This document shows positions 1-27,444 of a stretch of DNA of 64,000 nt, piece after piece. The DNA lies in the NCBI GenBank assembly GCA_000499405.2, contig HG738139.1, forward strand, positions 11,494,616-11,558,615, read 5' to 3'. Position 1 is the stretch's first letter, and every line of letters begins with the position of its first letter. Source of the stretch: Onchocerca volvulus (lineage: Eukaryota; Nematoda; Chromadorea; Rhabditida; Onchocercidae). Under the pieces are notes generated by a model. The model did no database searches and was not told where the DNA came from. It saw nothing but the letters and a program-made list of their open reading frames with translations. The translations under genes and the position numbers were made by a program.

Positions 1-64
1 GTTGCAAATTGCAAAAATTTCGAAATTTTCCTATTCAAAATTTCCAATGTATTTATGGACAAAC

Positions 65-15924
<15,860 letters not shown>

Positions 15925-15935
15925 CTAAACATTGA
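15925..15935 (-). promoter_or_regulatory. 3' splice acceptor abutting the sax-2 start codon
   Basis: On the minus strand the start ATG is immediately preceded by caatgtttag. This is a usable acceptor and leaves no 5' UTR in the coding exon. It fits addition of a spliced leader, or a separate non-coding first exon. Confidence 0.5.
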
Positions 15936-17356
15936 TCGATTTTCCCATCAAAATATTAGTTTATCGATAAAGTGATGAGAATTTCATCATCTATAAATTT
16001 ATTAATTAACTGTTGATAAAATAAAAAATATATACAAAACATGCGCTATGACATATCATATCAGATGTCCTAAGCATATTTTAACGCCATATGCTATATT
16101 ATTTTATCACAGTAATAAATTTCGAAAAAAGAACTTGGATCACAAGCAAAACTATCTGCATTTCAATGTATATTTCAACAAATCATATTGTACATTACAA
16201 TATATTAACTAAATTTTCAGATTAAAAAAAAAAAAAAAAAGAAAAAACTTAAATAGCATCTAAGAATGTACTCATCTTCACTCGCTCCAAACATTACCTA
16301 CTATTTTTTTCGTTGCATCAGGAAATTTTCATATTCAAAAGAAAAATCAATTAAATTTAATCGATAAATTAGCATGAATTCTCTATTTTACTACTTAATG
16401 TTAAATAGTTTCTAAGTCATTGTTTTGTCATTTGGTCTTAATAGTTCCTACTGTCATTTTATTCCATCTATTGAATTATCCATCTCTTCTTTCTGGAAAA
16501 CTGGCAAACCACTCCAAGTGCAGATATTTTCAAACAACTAAATTTGTCGACTAATGCCTTAAAATTAAATCAACAATAACCCGTTCTCAACAATGAAATA
16601 GCTACTATGAGACAGCTGATTTACATAAAGATCATCGATTCAGACCGTTAAATATTCGTTGGTCCTTTATTTTGTTTGCACGTATGAGTGATTGTAAAGT
16701 TTGTTGATGGCGAGTGGTGGCGGTAAATATGAAAGTTAGTCTATGTTTTAAAAACATTTTTCATTGTATGTGATGTTTTCATTACCACCAAATATTTGTA
16801 ATTGTGATATATTAGTACTCGAATAATTAATAATTTATTTTTCTCTTTTCGTTTATGCGCAATAAAATTATTTCTTCCATCGATAAAAATATCTTCTTCA
16901 TAATTGTCCAATTTTAATCATTTCTCCAAATTTTCCAATACCATCTATTATTATCCTCCTTTGTTTACTGCAAATTTTAAATTTCTAACTCTCTCCTATA
17001 TCTTGATGTCTCTTTATGTTGATTTATTTAATTATTTTCTCATTAAACTGATTCAAAGTAACTATTCATGTAGAATTTGCCTACTTCACTTGAAATATTT
17101 TTTTTTTTGCAAATATATTTTATTACTTATTTCAGGTCGTTTATCAGTTCATATCTCAAAAAAAAAAAGCAATTCATATTTCTCGGATCATCTCTGTCTT
17201 CTTCGCATTTCCTATTAATATTTCGCTCATTATTCGAAACTCAAAATCAATTCATTTTTAAGATCGATTGATTGATTCTAAACGTTTATTATAAGACATT
17301 GTTTTATTATCAAACGAAATATCTTCTATAATTAAAGTATTTTCCCTTTTTTCTTT

Positions 17357-17367
17357 TTTTTTCCAGG
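17357..17367 (+). promoter_or_regulatory. 3' splice acceptor just before the MADF gene start
   Basis: A long pyrimidine tract ending in ttttccag at 17366 precedes the ATG by one base. This is a strong nematode-type acceptor and suggests trans-splicing or an upstream non-coding exon. Confidence 0.55.
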
Positions 17368-20300
17368 ATGGAATTTAAGGATTATAATCATGCTTTAATT
17401 GATACCGTCCGCAATTCACCATATTTATATGATCCATCCAATAAACACTACAAAAAAGGACGATCAAGAGTAGAATTATGGGAAGAAGTATCGAAGAAGC
17501 TTCAAGCGATGGGCTATAAAATCACAGGTCATTATTATTATTTAGTTTCATAGTGAAAGAACCACCTGTTAATTCTCTAGTAATTGAAATTAAGTAAAAT
17601 TGCAAACAATCACTTTATTTTTTGATTATTATTTACAGATAAATTTTTGGGGCCTTTTCGAAAATTACGAAGCTGAATTAGAAAAAAAATTTTTTTTTGG
17701 AATCATTTAACAGTTGATTTGAAATAACTTCTGTTCTTGCAAGGGTTCCACAAAGGATTCATCTTGTCTATAAGACCATAAATAATATTCCAGGAAAGTT
17801 ATCTTAAATTTGTGCTATTCAGTATACTGAGTAAAAAAAAGACGAAAGCAAAGTATTGCAATTTTAGTAATTTAAGTTCGGTTCTGCATATTTGATTTTT
17901 TGGAACCGTATGGAGGAAGACTAATCATGAGAAAGGAGCTAATTAGTCAGCTGTTGCCTTTTCAGTAATTTCGGTTTTTGTTTTCTATGCTACTTAGATG
18001 CTAAATATAGAATATGTTGCAATTTTTACCCCTCTTATTAAATCTGTTTTGTTGAAGAAGCTTACCATTTCCATTATTATTTCGTGGCCAACCGATAATG
18101 TTAATAATCAGAAATAGCAGAGACATTGCAGGTGAAAAATGTCGTGAACGTTGGAATTGTTTGAAGGGACGATTTGTGAGGGAACGAAATACATTGAAAA
18201 AATTGAGATCAAATTCACTACCTTATGTTCCAAGATTTTCATTTTATTCTGCGATGAAATTTGTGGAACCATTCTTACCTGATTCGTTGCAGTTAGCTTT
18301 TTTTCCTTCTTTTTCATCTTTTCTCTGGATATGAATTTTGTTTTATCTTTATCGCTTGTTTGTTAGGCATTATGACTTTTGTTTTAAATAATGATGCAAA
18401 TTAACGGTATTTTTTTGTTTTACATCTCTTTACATAATAATGAACTTATCATTTTACCGGACAATATTTTATGTACTCCAGCTAAGAAAGAATATTTGAT
18501 AATGAGTCTTATTTATTGCTTTGAAAATATCATCAGTGCAGAATTATGCATGCATAATCTGCCTTGTACAAAGTGATCTGTACAAGGCAAATTTGATGAA
18601 TTAAAGAACAATTATATACAAATAACATACTATATCTTTTTTGTATTACTTTTTGGTTACAATATAATCTGATGACCATAGAACAATCCCATCCTTGAAG
18701 CTGTTCAGTATCTTTTTGTTGTTAATTCTTACCCTAGAGATTGAGATTTGTTTTTTTTTTTTGCGAAAACAGTTCTAAAAAAATTTTTTCAGAAAACAAC
18801 CTCATGAATATAATCCGATAGATTTTCAAGCATCCATGAAATACGAGACGTGCTCAAACAACAATATAGAAGAAAGTATTGACAAGTTAGTTTCGGGTTT
18901 TGATTAATTATCATTGCTGTGGTTTTTTAAATATTATTCTCTTGAGAAGAATTTTTATGTTATTTAAAGATTGCGCATAAAAATTTCAATTCCTGAAATT
19001 CGAAATTTTTCGGAATTGTCGCATGTTATAATAATTAATTCATTTTTTATCAGTCTGGACTGATATTTTTTCTTTTTAGACAGATTCATCGGTTATTGAC
19101 GCAGAATGGCACAACAGCAAATCATGAAAGTATGGATGCAAATGAATTTGTCGATGGCTCACGAGAAGCTCCTTCAGTTACGGTTGCGGCGAATAGTGTA
19201 ACAGTTCATGCAGTTCAGAAAATACCATTGGTGGGTACAGACTGTGCTCAAATTTATCCCCTGAATGAATCTTCTTTTACAAATGATCCATTTGTGATTG
19301 ATTTGACGAAAACGAAATGTTGGAATGATGTTGATCAAGCTTCGTCAAGTACAACATCCTGGCAATGGTATCATGATGAACTTCTGAAGCTTATTATTTT
19401 TTTCGAAATACCATCATATCAGTTGGGTTCAAGATATGAGAAGAATACAAAAATCATCCCAAATTGCAGTTTCCTAACTATGCTTATTGAAACTAATCTA
19501 TATTTATATACTAATTTACCGATACGATTGGATGATATTGTGTCTCGAATGCTTTTAGCTTTGTATACTGGTTTAGTAGATGAAGGAAGTGGTGAACCAT
19601 ATTTCTTACACTTTGTATGGCCACTCGAATTGGAACGAAATAGCTATGATTGGGATGGAGCAGTAGAAGCAATCATTTCACGATATTCATCATCTGTGCC
19701 ACAATCTGTTGATGGTATTATAAGTACCGTTTTGATGTTGTTGAAATTTGACGATAATCAAGATGTCCGAAATCTAATTGAACAGCTTATTCAGGACGAT
19801 TTAAAAGAATCTTTACTGTTTAATTTACGATTGCTTCTTTGCGGATTTCAATTATTGATATTGAAAACATCTACTTTTTGCAACAAGTTGAATAAAATTT
19901 TGGAGGAATCATTAGATGGAACCCCAAATCCATTTGCAGATTGGCAATGTGATCAGTTCCGATTAAGTTGCATACAAATGAATTTGCAACAGTTCAAAGC
20001 AACGATAGCTTTTACAACTTATCATTGTGCTCATTTGGAAGGGCGTAGCAGTAGTATTTTGCAGAAATCATTTTTCCGTCACTTTATATTTCATAATATT
20101 TCTTGCTATCGATTGATCTATGATGCTCAAGAAATCAGTTCTACTCCAATGCATGAATTTTCACAATTCTTCTTCACTGATGTTATGAAAAAACAACTTG
20201 AAATTTTATATACTGCATTGAATTTATATCAGGATAATGGTTTTCGGATATCAGAAAGCCGTTTTCATGGATTTAGCTTTCCGGAAGATGCCACAGCACT

Positions 20301-21895
20301 GTATTTTCCAATTTGTCAGCTTCTTTCACCTCTATTCTGCCTTTGTTTGACTCAAAAAATGATACCCGAACTCTATGCAGTATTATATGGCTATATCAAT
20401 AAGACAATGGCAGATGAATGTAAAATTGAAGGATTGATTGAGTCAGAACAACAGCGATGGATGAAAAAAGGGCGTGAGGTGGGCGATAATTTCATTTTGT
20501 GATTAAAATTAAGATTCTTTAAAGCTTTTAGTTTTTTCTTGATAGGGAGGATGCAAAGATAATAGAACTATGAAATTTTATGAACTATGAAATCCATGGT
20601 GTTATTCGATTTGAAATTCAACATATTCTTTGTTTTACTACGTCGAAGTCTGCAATACAAGGCAAAGAAGCTATCATAGTAAAACCTAGATTTTTTTTTT
20701 TTGACTATATCAGGATTTACATACTATTTTAAAAACTCAACGATGTGTAAGATGTAATCATTCAAATATTACAAAGTTATAAAGTGCTTTAAATTGCAAA
20801 TTATAGCACATAAAGCAAATGAATTACAATGTTCTTAATAAATAACGGTAATATTTTTTGTAAGAAAAAGATAATATACTGGATCAGTTTAGTTATTTTT
20901 CTTTGCTATTTCCTGTCTTTATTAATTGTCATAATTTTTTAAAATTTTTTTACCAGACTTATTAATGCTGACAATTGTCTCTTTACTGCCATCTGACCAT
21001 TTAATCTGCTTAATCTTTGAATGAAATCTTTTATCTTTATATCCTACTGTCTTTTCATCTATTGAATACTCATTTTCATTGTGATTCATATTTTTGTAAC
21101 TGATATTAAAACTATTTTTTTTCGAATTTTAGAAAAATATTCTTTTCCTTCCCAAGTTTCAATCAACTTTGCAATATTTTCAGTGACATGTTTCACGAGC
21201 ATTAAAAAAGATTTATGCCTTTGTTAGACATGTCCATGAAGTTCACGACTGTATAATGTTCTATAATGTTCTAAGCAAAATATCTATAAATCTCTAATTT
21301 CTTAGATAACTCAAAAAATTTTAAACCAGTTTCCGGAGTTCGAATTTTCTTAGTTACACTTGTACTGATTTTATTCTTTTCATAATGATTTTCCATTGAA
21401 TCCCATCGTTTTTTGTTTTTTTGTTCTTTTTAATTCGATATAGAACTTAATTAATAGTCTAAAATCGTTATGTGTCTCAACACTTAGCATTTTTAGATGT
21501 TCATGAAACAATATTGGTCGGAACATAATTATCGTGAAAATGCATACATTTTGCTTTAGATCCTCTCTCGCCAAATAATGTGCTTTCATTAAATTCAGCT
21601 ATCGCATTAAAAACTGGATGACGCATATAGATGTGACTAAGTTATAGGAATCGATAAAATTAATGAATTTATAGAGAATGAGCACTGGAGAGATATATTA
21701 ATTATATATTAAATTAGAGAGTTAGTATTACTATTTAATATGAACGGTTATTTTTTAATCAAATATTTAGAAACAATTAAATATATTACTTTGATAATTA
21801 ATAATAATGCATTTGGGATTTGAATAATCTCAAGTGATTTTTTTCAGGTACGGGAATTAATTGGACGTCGAAAAATAAATCCTGAATTTAATTGA
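17368..21895 (+). CDS. MADF-domain protein with a long unrecognised C-terminal domain (five exons, 617 aa)
   Basis: Exons 17368-17527, 18132-18285, 18793-18885, 19080-20478 and 21848-21895 join in compatible phases. Residues about 5-105 form a MADF (Adf-1/SANT-like) domain: LIDTVRNSPYLYD, then VELWEEVSKKL, then CRERWNCLKGRF, ending in a basic stretch and a FVEPFLP tail. MADF domains bind DNA, so a nuclear transcription-factor role is inferred. A polar linker follows, then about 370 residues (roughly 230-602) rich in Leu/Ile/Phe that look helical and match no family I know. I see no BESS motif. The ATG is one base after a tttttccag acceptor. If the last intron is retained, the protein stops at 20502 with a short different tail. 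The donors of exons 2 (gttgca) and 4 (gtgggc) are weak, so these edges are less sure. A polyadenylation signal at 21997 supports the distal end. Confidence 0.8.
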
Positions 21896-24800
21896 TCTAG
21901 GAAAGAAGATTCACTTAAAGCCAGATTCTTTCATTTTTTTTCCGATCATTTTCCAGCTAGTACACCAACTATTTGTTTTGTATACACTCGGTTGGTAATA
22001 AAGGCTAGTTCAACGTTTTGTTGAAAATTGTTATATTGTTATTTTTCTATGTGATTCATCATATTTTGTTAGGATAATGTTTTTTAATAGTTGGGAGAAT
22101 ATTTATTCTAACCAATCAAAATATTCTTTGTATTTTCCGTCTGCTTTAAAGAATCATTCTAAATCTGTATCGATTATGCAGCTTTTGTGTGGTCCAGTTT
22201 CATTTCCAAATTAGTTTTAGTTTTGTCAACTTTGCGATTAATTTTTTAATTCCTGTTGAATTGTGAAGCTGCTTTTATCCTGAAAAACAAATCCTTGGTG
22301 GTATGTTTCAGTGCATATTTTATTTTCAAGGACAAAATTATATCTTGAAATCACAGACCAAACATTACTTGCAATAATGATTGCAAAAAAGTAGCATATA
22401 ATCTATGGAATTAGCTTGATGAGTTATTCTTAAAATTTTTCCATACAATAAAAATTGCTCGACAAATTATATATGATTTTTTTTTTCCAAACTGTTTCGC
22501 TTTCACTTCTCATTGCAAACTGATATATTATTTTCTAAATAATTACTACTTCTTTGACTAAGTTAATTTTTTAATACATTGTATAATTCCATTTGTTTTT
22601 AATATATTTCTTATGTTTTTCGTTTTCAAATAGGATTCATTTGATTATTGATAGGTTTTTTTCTGATTTTTTTTTCGCTTATATACTTACATTGCATTTA
22701 TCAATCAGTATCTTTTTATGTATAAGTTTACGAATTCTGACCATCGAAATCTGCAAAGAATTGCTATTTCGAGGGTTTTCACTGAGTGCTGGACTGACAT
22801 AAAATAATCAGTTGCAGTAATTCTTAATGCTTATCATTTATCATTCGTTATTTATAGATAATTATGAAAGAAGACCCTCATTTATTTATTGTGCTATAGA
22901 TTGCTGAACTATTTAGGTTTGGTTTTTTTCTTACCTTTTATGGTCATATCTGATTTCCGATATAAAGAATTGGATTAATCATTTTCACATTATTACAGGT
23001 TGTTATTGAAGTTTTGCTTTATTTTTGTCAAGTTTAGATCGTTTTTTCTTTAATTTTAGATTAACAATTGGTCATTTAACTTTTGATTTCACTTTCTTCT
23101 CTTCAACGCCATGCTTTATCATTATTGCGGTATAAATAAACCCTCATTATACTGCAGTTTTTAACTCATTTTTACTTATTATTTGTTGAGATATTGAAAT
23201 TAATAGCAGTAAAATTTCCCTTGATATTTCGATATTTGTCATTTTTTTTAATTTTTTTAGATTCTCGGTAGCATATTTTATTACTTAAATGCGCGAATTT
23301 TGAACTTATAAACTGAAGTTACAGAACGTAAAATGAAATTGCCAAGTCAGGGAATTCATACTTTCCGGTATTTTTTTTTTTTTGCTGTTTTTATCATGTT
23401 TCTAGTTTTAGTTTCATTGTTTGGTTATTATTTGCTTCCTTCTGAAAGCTCTAATTTATTTAAAAAATTAATGAATACCTTTATTGGTATTGTATAATAT
23501 ATGAAATGTTGGATTAGTTTCTTTGTAAACATAGAATGATGATGTTCCCATGTTAAACATTGCCGAAGTTTCATTCATCTTTGGTATAAAGTATTCACTG
23601 TTTACAATCTATAAAGCGATTGTTAATCATGTAGCTAATGAAAAAATTCATTGAAAATTTGAATAGCAATATTTCGAAGCTATTTCATTTATAACAGGCA
23701 AGAATCTGCTATATCTTTTGAAATATAAAACAAAATTAAGTCCTAAATTTGCACAGCGTTAAGATTAAAAGAAGTTGCTTGAACAATCATATTGAGAAAA
23801 TAGTGAGATTTAGATTGAAATTGTTCAATCAAAATAAAATTTTAATCCAAGATTATAGCATGGTTTTATAGAATATATAGAAATTAATTTTCTTATCTTC
23901 CGGAACGATTACTGAAATCAAAAGAGAATAGTGCCCCAGTAGAAGGTGATTTCGCTCAATATGTTATCGTGTTTCTTGGTACTCAAGATCTAAGCTCTTA
24001 ACTTTCTTTGAATTTTAAAATCACTATTTACAACAGCTTTATATAAGTTTAAAAGAATTTATTATGCTTCTAATTTCACTATGATAACGTTTTGTCATGA
24101 TATCATAGCATGATTAGAAGTTGTAATTATAAAAAAAAGAAAGTAAAAAATTCGCAATTTTTCGAAAATTTGTACCAATGAAGATGATGATTCCGTTGCT
24201 TTCGATACACTGATACACTTTTTGCACTTCGAATGGAATTTTGTACCGCTTCTGTAAAATCACAGAATCGGTTCGCCGATTTTATGATTTGATTAGTTTC
24301 ATTATTTTTTTTCTCTTCTAAAATGTTCGTTTTATAAATAATTTGGAATTTTTAATCCAGAGATAATAAAGCTGAAGATCTAAATCTGATGATAAAAAGA
24401 TAAATTGGCACATAATTTTTTTTCTCTCCAATAGAAAGTTACGATTCAAAAATCATAAGAAATTGAATTCCATTATATTTAGCATAAGCAATTACTCAAT
24501 ATGATATTCTAGGACATGTTATATGTACGATTCAATATAGCCACTCACGTATTAGATTCACTTAGAATGTTTACTGATTTTATCAGATTGGTTTTATCAG
24601 ATTGTTCAGATATTCGTTGATGCTGAAAAATTCTGATATAACGATAGACAAAATTTATCAATTCTGCTATTTTCACTAGAAAACTTTTGCAATTTTTGAT
24701 TATATTTAGCAATTTATGTAAAATCATATGATTTCTTTATTTATTTATTTATTTTTTTTTCATGGAAATGAATTAATCATATTTATTCGGTTGATACCAT

Positions 24801-25033
24801 TCATTTTTCTACTGAGAGAAACAGAGATTAACCATTCCTGATTATGTTAATTCAATATGGATTCTGATAATAATAATGTTTGTATCTTGTTTAATGTATT
24901 ATTCATGAACAGAATATAGTGTCAATAATTATTTTCGATTTTTATAGACGAAACATTAAAATGATTCCGATTGAATGATTAGATTAGCAGAAATGGTAAT
25001 ATATTGATAAACTTTACGGAAATTTGGAAGTAT
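21896..25033. other. 3.1-kb intergenic region, no gene seen
   Basis: The first about 120 bases are the likely 3' UTR of the MADF gene. The rest is AT-rich with scattered oligo(T) tracts. Open frames here are short, low in complexity and lack paired splice sites. A slightly GC-richer patch at 24170-24290 shows no clear coding signal. Confidence 0.5.
21997..22002 (+). terminator. Polyadenylation signal AATAAA for the MADF gene
   Basis: A canonical AATAAA lies about 100 bases after the predicted stop in exon 5 and is followed by T/GT-rich sequence. It supports exon 5 as the last exon. Confidence 0.5.
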
Positions 25034-25905
25034 TCATTTAACAGCTTTCATTTCCTTTTTGATAAAGAAATTATAATTTTTCAATTTTATGAAAATACGT
25101 ATAGTTGAAAGGAAATTGTTCATTTCTGTTTTCGAAATATTTACATCTGAAATTTGATAAATGTTAAATCCAAGATCAGTAATTTCTTCCGGTACTATAA
25201 TACGTGCTGTAGAGCATGGATGTGATATTTGAGACATTTCATCAGCAAATGTATGATTTTTCAAATCATCTGATGAAGTCTGAGAAGATTGCTGCGTTGA
25301 AATGCTTTCAAAAATTGATCTGAAATGAAAAAGACAGTTTACTTGAAATAAATGTTTTATTATTTTTCCTTGAAATATTTGAAATATGCAATTGCCATTG
25401 ATATCGCGATTTACTTGTCATTGACAATATTTGTATTGATAAGCGATTTGTTTATGAGATGAGAAAATTTCGGAAAAGTCACTTGAATTTATTGATTTTT
25501 TTTTTTCGGAAAAAGAAGTGAAATTGTTTGTCCTAAATTGTTGTCAACATAAATTATCGATAAATTTCTTCGTGAACTGAATTACATGTGGAAATTCCTG
25601 ACATACTTTGCAGAATTCGTTTCCTTCTTGCTACAAATACCATTTGTTTGATTTTGAGGTGATGATTTCAATTTATTGCTTGTAAGAGATGAAATTGATG
25701 AGCTGGAAAATGGATCATTGGATTCTGTTGTCGTAGTTTGATCGTAACAACTATTGACACTACTACTATTATCATGATAACTTTGCATTGTATACAACGA
25801 TGCACTATCAGTGATACATGATTCATTCAGTGATTTCAATTTCGTAAAATTTATCATTCCTTTATCGATCAATTTTTTATCATTATCACTTAATAAATCA
25901 GACAT
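25034..25905 (-). CDS. Ser/Thr/Asn-rich orphan protein (two exons, 194 aa)
   Basis: Exon 1 runs 25905-25607 and ends in a gtatgt donor. Exon 2 runs 25319-25034 after a tttcatttcag acceptor. The phases match and give 194 residues. The N-terminal half is Ser-rich (a DPFSSSSISSL stretch, a TTTTES stretch), acidic to neutral and probably disordered. The C-terminal half has a short structured-looking segment (ARIIVPEEITDLGFNIYQI) and a lysine-rich end. There is no signal peptide, membrane segment or known domain. I do not recognise the protein, and its role is unknown. The paired splice sites and a GC content above the flanks make it likely real. Confidence 0.55.
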
Positions 25906-26788
25906 TTTTCCACTTTAAATAAGTATGCCAATTCATGCAGTTATAATAAGAGCAAAATAAAATTAACTGCTTAAAATAAGCATATTTAAATGAATTTTTA
26001 CGCAAATTTAAATTAAATCGAAATCGAAAATTTTCACGTTCCATATATTTTTAATCATAATAAATTTAGGTAAGTTTATCTTGTAATATTATAAATAAAA
26101 AATAAGAGAAGAAAAAACGTCGCATATATTTAAAATAATATTTTTAATTGAATAATTTTTTTTTACTAATTTTTTTCTTTTTGACGTTATGCTAATTTTT
26201 ACTTATAAGAAGAAGAAAATGATAGAAGCAAGAATTTGATGCGAAATATATGTCGTAAATATATGTAATTTTCGTAAATTCTCAAGGAATGGGACAATTC
26301 ATAATTAGTTTAATCATGTAAAAATACATTTTTAAAATGATTCTGAAATGAATCCAAAAATAAAGGAATGTATCGCAGATAAAATGATAGATAAGAATGA
26401 AAGATGAAGGATCAATAAAATCTTACGTTTTGATCATACCAAAATTATTCGATGACATATCGATAATCAATCGGGTTATTGCTATTTACAAATTTTTTAT
26501 GCTTTATTTTTAATTAAAAATTTTGTTTAATTAAAGTTTTAATTAAAATTTTGGTCATTTTTTCTTATATTAAGAATAATTTTAATTGATCAAAATGCTA
26601 GTATATTATTTGACAAGTAATTTAATAAGAATATTGGAATTAATCAGTAATTTAGTAAAGTACTAAAATTGTTTTTAAAATTATTAAGAATGATTCTAAA
26701 TTAAAAACGTCAGAAAAGTCCTAAAAATTAATAAAACTTATAAATTTTCATGAATAAAATCACAGATCCGTCAGTAAACTGGCACATT
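25906..26788. other. AT-rich spacer upstream of the first tRNA gene
   Basis: About 0.9 kb of very AT-rich DNA holding the likely promoter of the minus-strand orphan gene. Near 26510-26570 runs of AATTAAAATTTT and their complements give weak self-complementarity. Nothing else was seen. Confidence 0.4.
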
Positions 26789-26870
26789 GCAGCGGTGTCC
26801 GAGTGGTTAAGGAGTTTGATTAGAAATCAAATGGGCTCTGCCCGCGTAGGTTCGAATCCTGCCCGCTGCG
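26789..26870 (+). tRNA. tRNA-Ser (anticodon AGA)
   Basis: This 82-nt gene folds as a type II tRNA. The acceptor stem is GCAGCGG/CCGCTGC with discriminator G. The D arm has GAGTGGTTAAGG. The anticodon stem TTTGA/TCAAA closes the loop TTAGAAA. A GGGC/GCCC long variable arm marks a serine tRNA, and the T arm has GGTTCGAATCC, which is also the B box. There is no intron. AGA (read as IGA after editing) decodes UCU/UCC/UCA. A TTTT Pol III stop follows. Confidence 0.97.
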
Positions 26871-27352
26871 CTTAAACCACTGTTTTGACATCAGAAATGC
26901 AAAAATGTAGTGCACCTCCATCATGTTATAGTTTTGTCTTCTCTTTTATTGGAGATTTTGCATTGCTTTATTTAATTTAAAAAAATTATTTTAATTTTAA
27001 TAAATTAAAAAAAAATCAATTATTTCTGATGGTCGTTTTTTATAGAATAATTTTGGAACTTTCTGGTAATTTAAAACATGCGATGACATTTTTCTGACTG
27101 ATAATAATATTGTTTATTCAGTTCTTGATTCTATATCTTTTATTTCGATAGCTTTTTTTCTTTGATTAATTTCATTATTTTTCGATGATTTATATCCCTA
27201 AGTACTTCTTCTTTTAGTTCCAAAAACAAAATAATCGAATTACAAATTTGAATATATCGGAAACAAATTACATATTTTCAAAATCTATTGTTTGGAAAAA
27301 GTTCCCACTTAAAAGTAAGTTCAAAATCATCTGAAGTCACGTAACCGGTCGT
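26871..27352. other. Spacer between the two tRNA-Ser genes
   Basis: About 480 bases of AT-rich DNA. Apart from the first terminator nothing is seen. The flanks of the two tRNA genes are not alike, so only the gene bodies have stayed similar. Confidence 0.5.
26883..26886 (+). terminator. Pol III terminator of tRNA-Ser(AGA)
   Basis: A TTTT run 12 bases after the tRNA 3' end, the minimal RNA polymerase III stop. Confidence 0.7.
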
Positions 27353-27434
27353 GCAGTGGTGTCCGAGTGGTTAAGGAGTTTGACTCGAAATCAAATGGGC
27401 TCTGCCCGCGTAGGTTCGAATCCTGCCCGCTGCG
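27353..27434 (+). tRNA. tRNA-Ser (anticodon CGA)
   Basis: This 82-nt gene is nearly identical to the one at 26789. Three differences are seen: C to T at position 5 of the acceptor stem (giving a G-U pair), T to C at loop position 32, and A to C at position 34. The last makes the anticodon loop CTCGAAA, with anticodon CGA for UCG codons. The variable arm, T arm and discriminator G are unchanged. A TTTTT terminator follows at 27440. Confidence 0.97.
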
Positions 27435-27439
27435 TAGAA

Positions 27440-27444
27440 TTTTT
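27440..27444 (+). terminator. Pol III terminator of tRNA-Ser(CGA)
   Basis: A five-T run six bases after the tRNA 3' end. Confidence 0.75.

Larger units (their letters stand above)
15925..17367. other. Intergenic region between two divergent genes
   Basis: This 1.4-kb stretch separates the starts of sax-2 (minus) and the MADF gene (plus), so it should hold both promoters. It is AT-rich with an oligo(A) tract near 16225. The only GC-richer patch is near 16680-16735, where cggtaaat could act as a donor of a non-coding first exon for the MADF gene. No coding potential was recognised. Confidence 0.5.
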
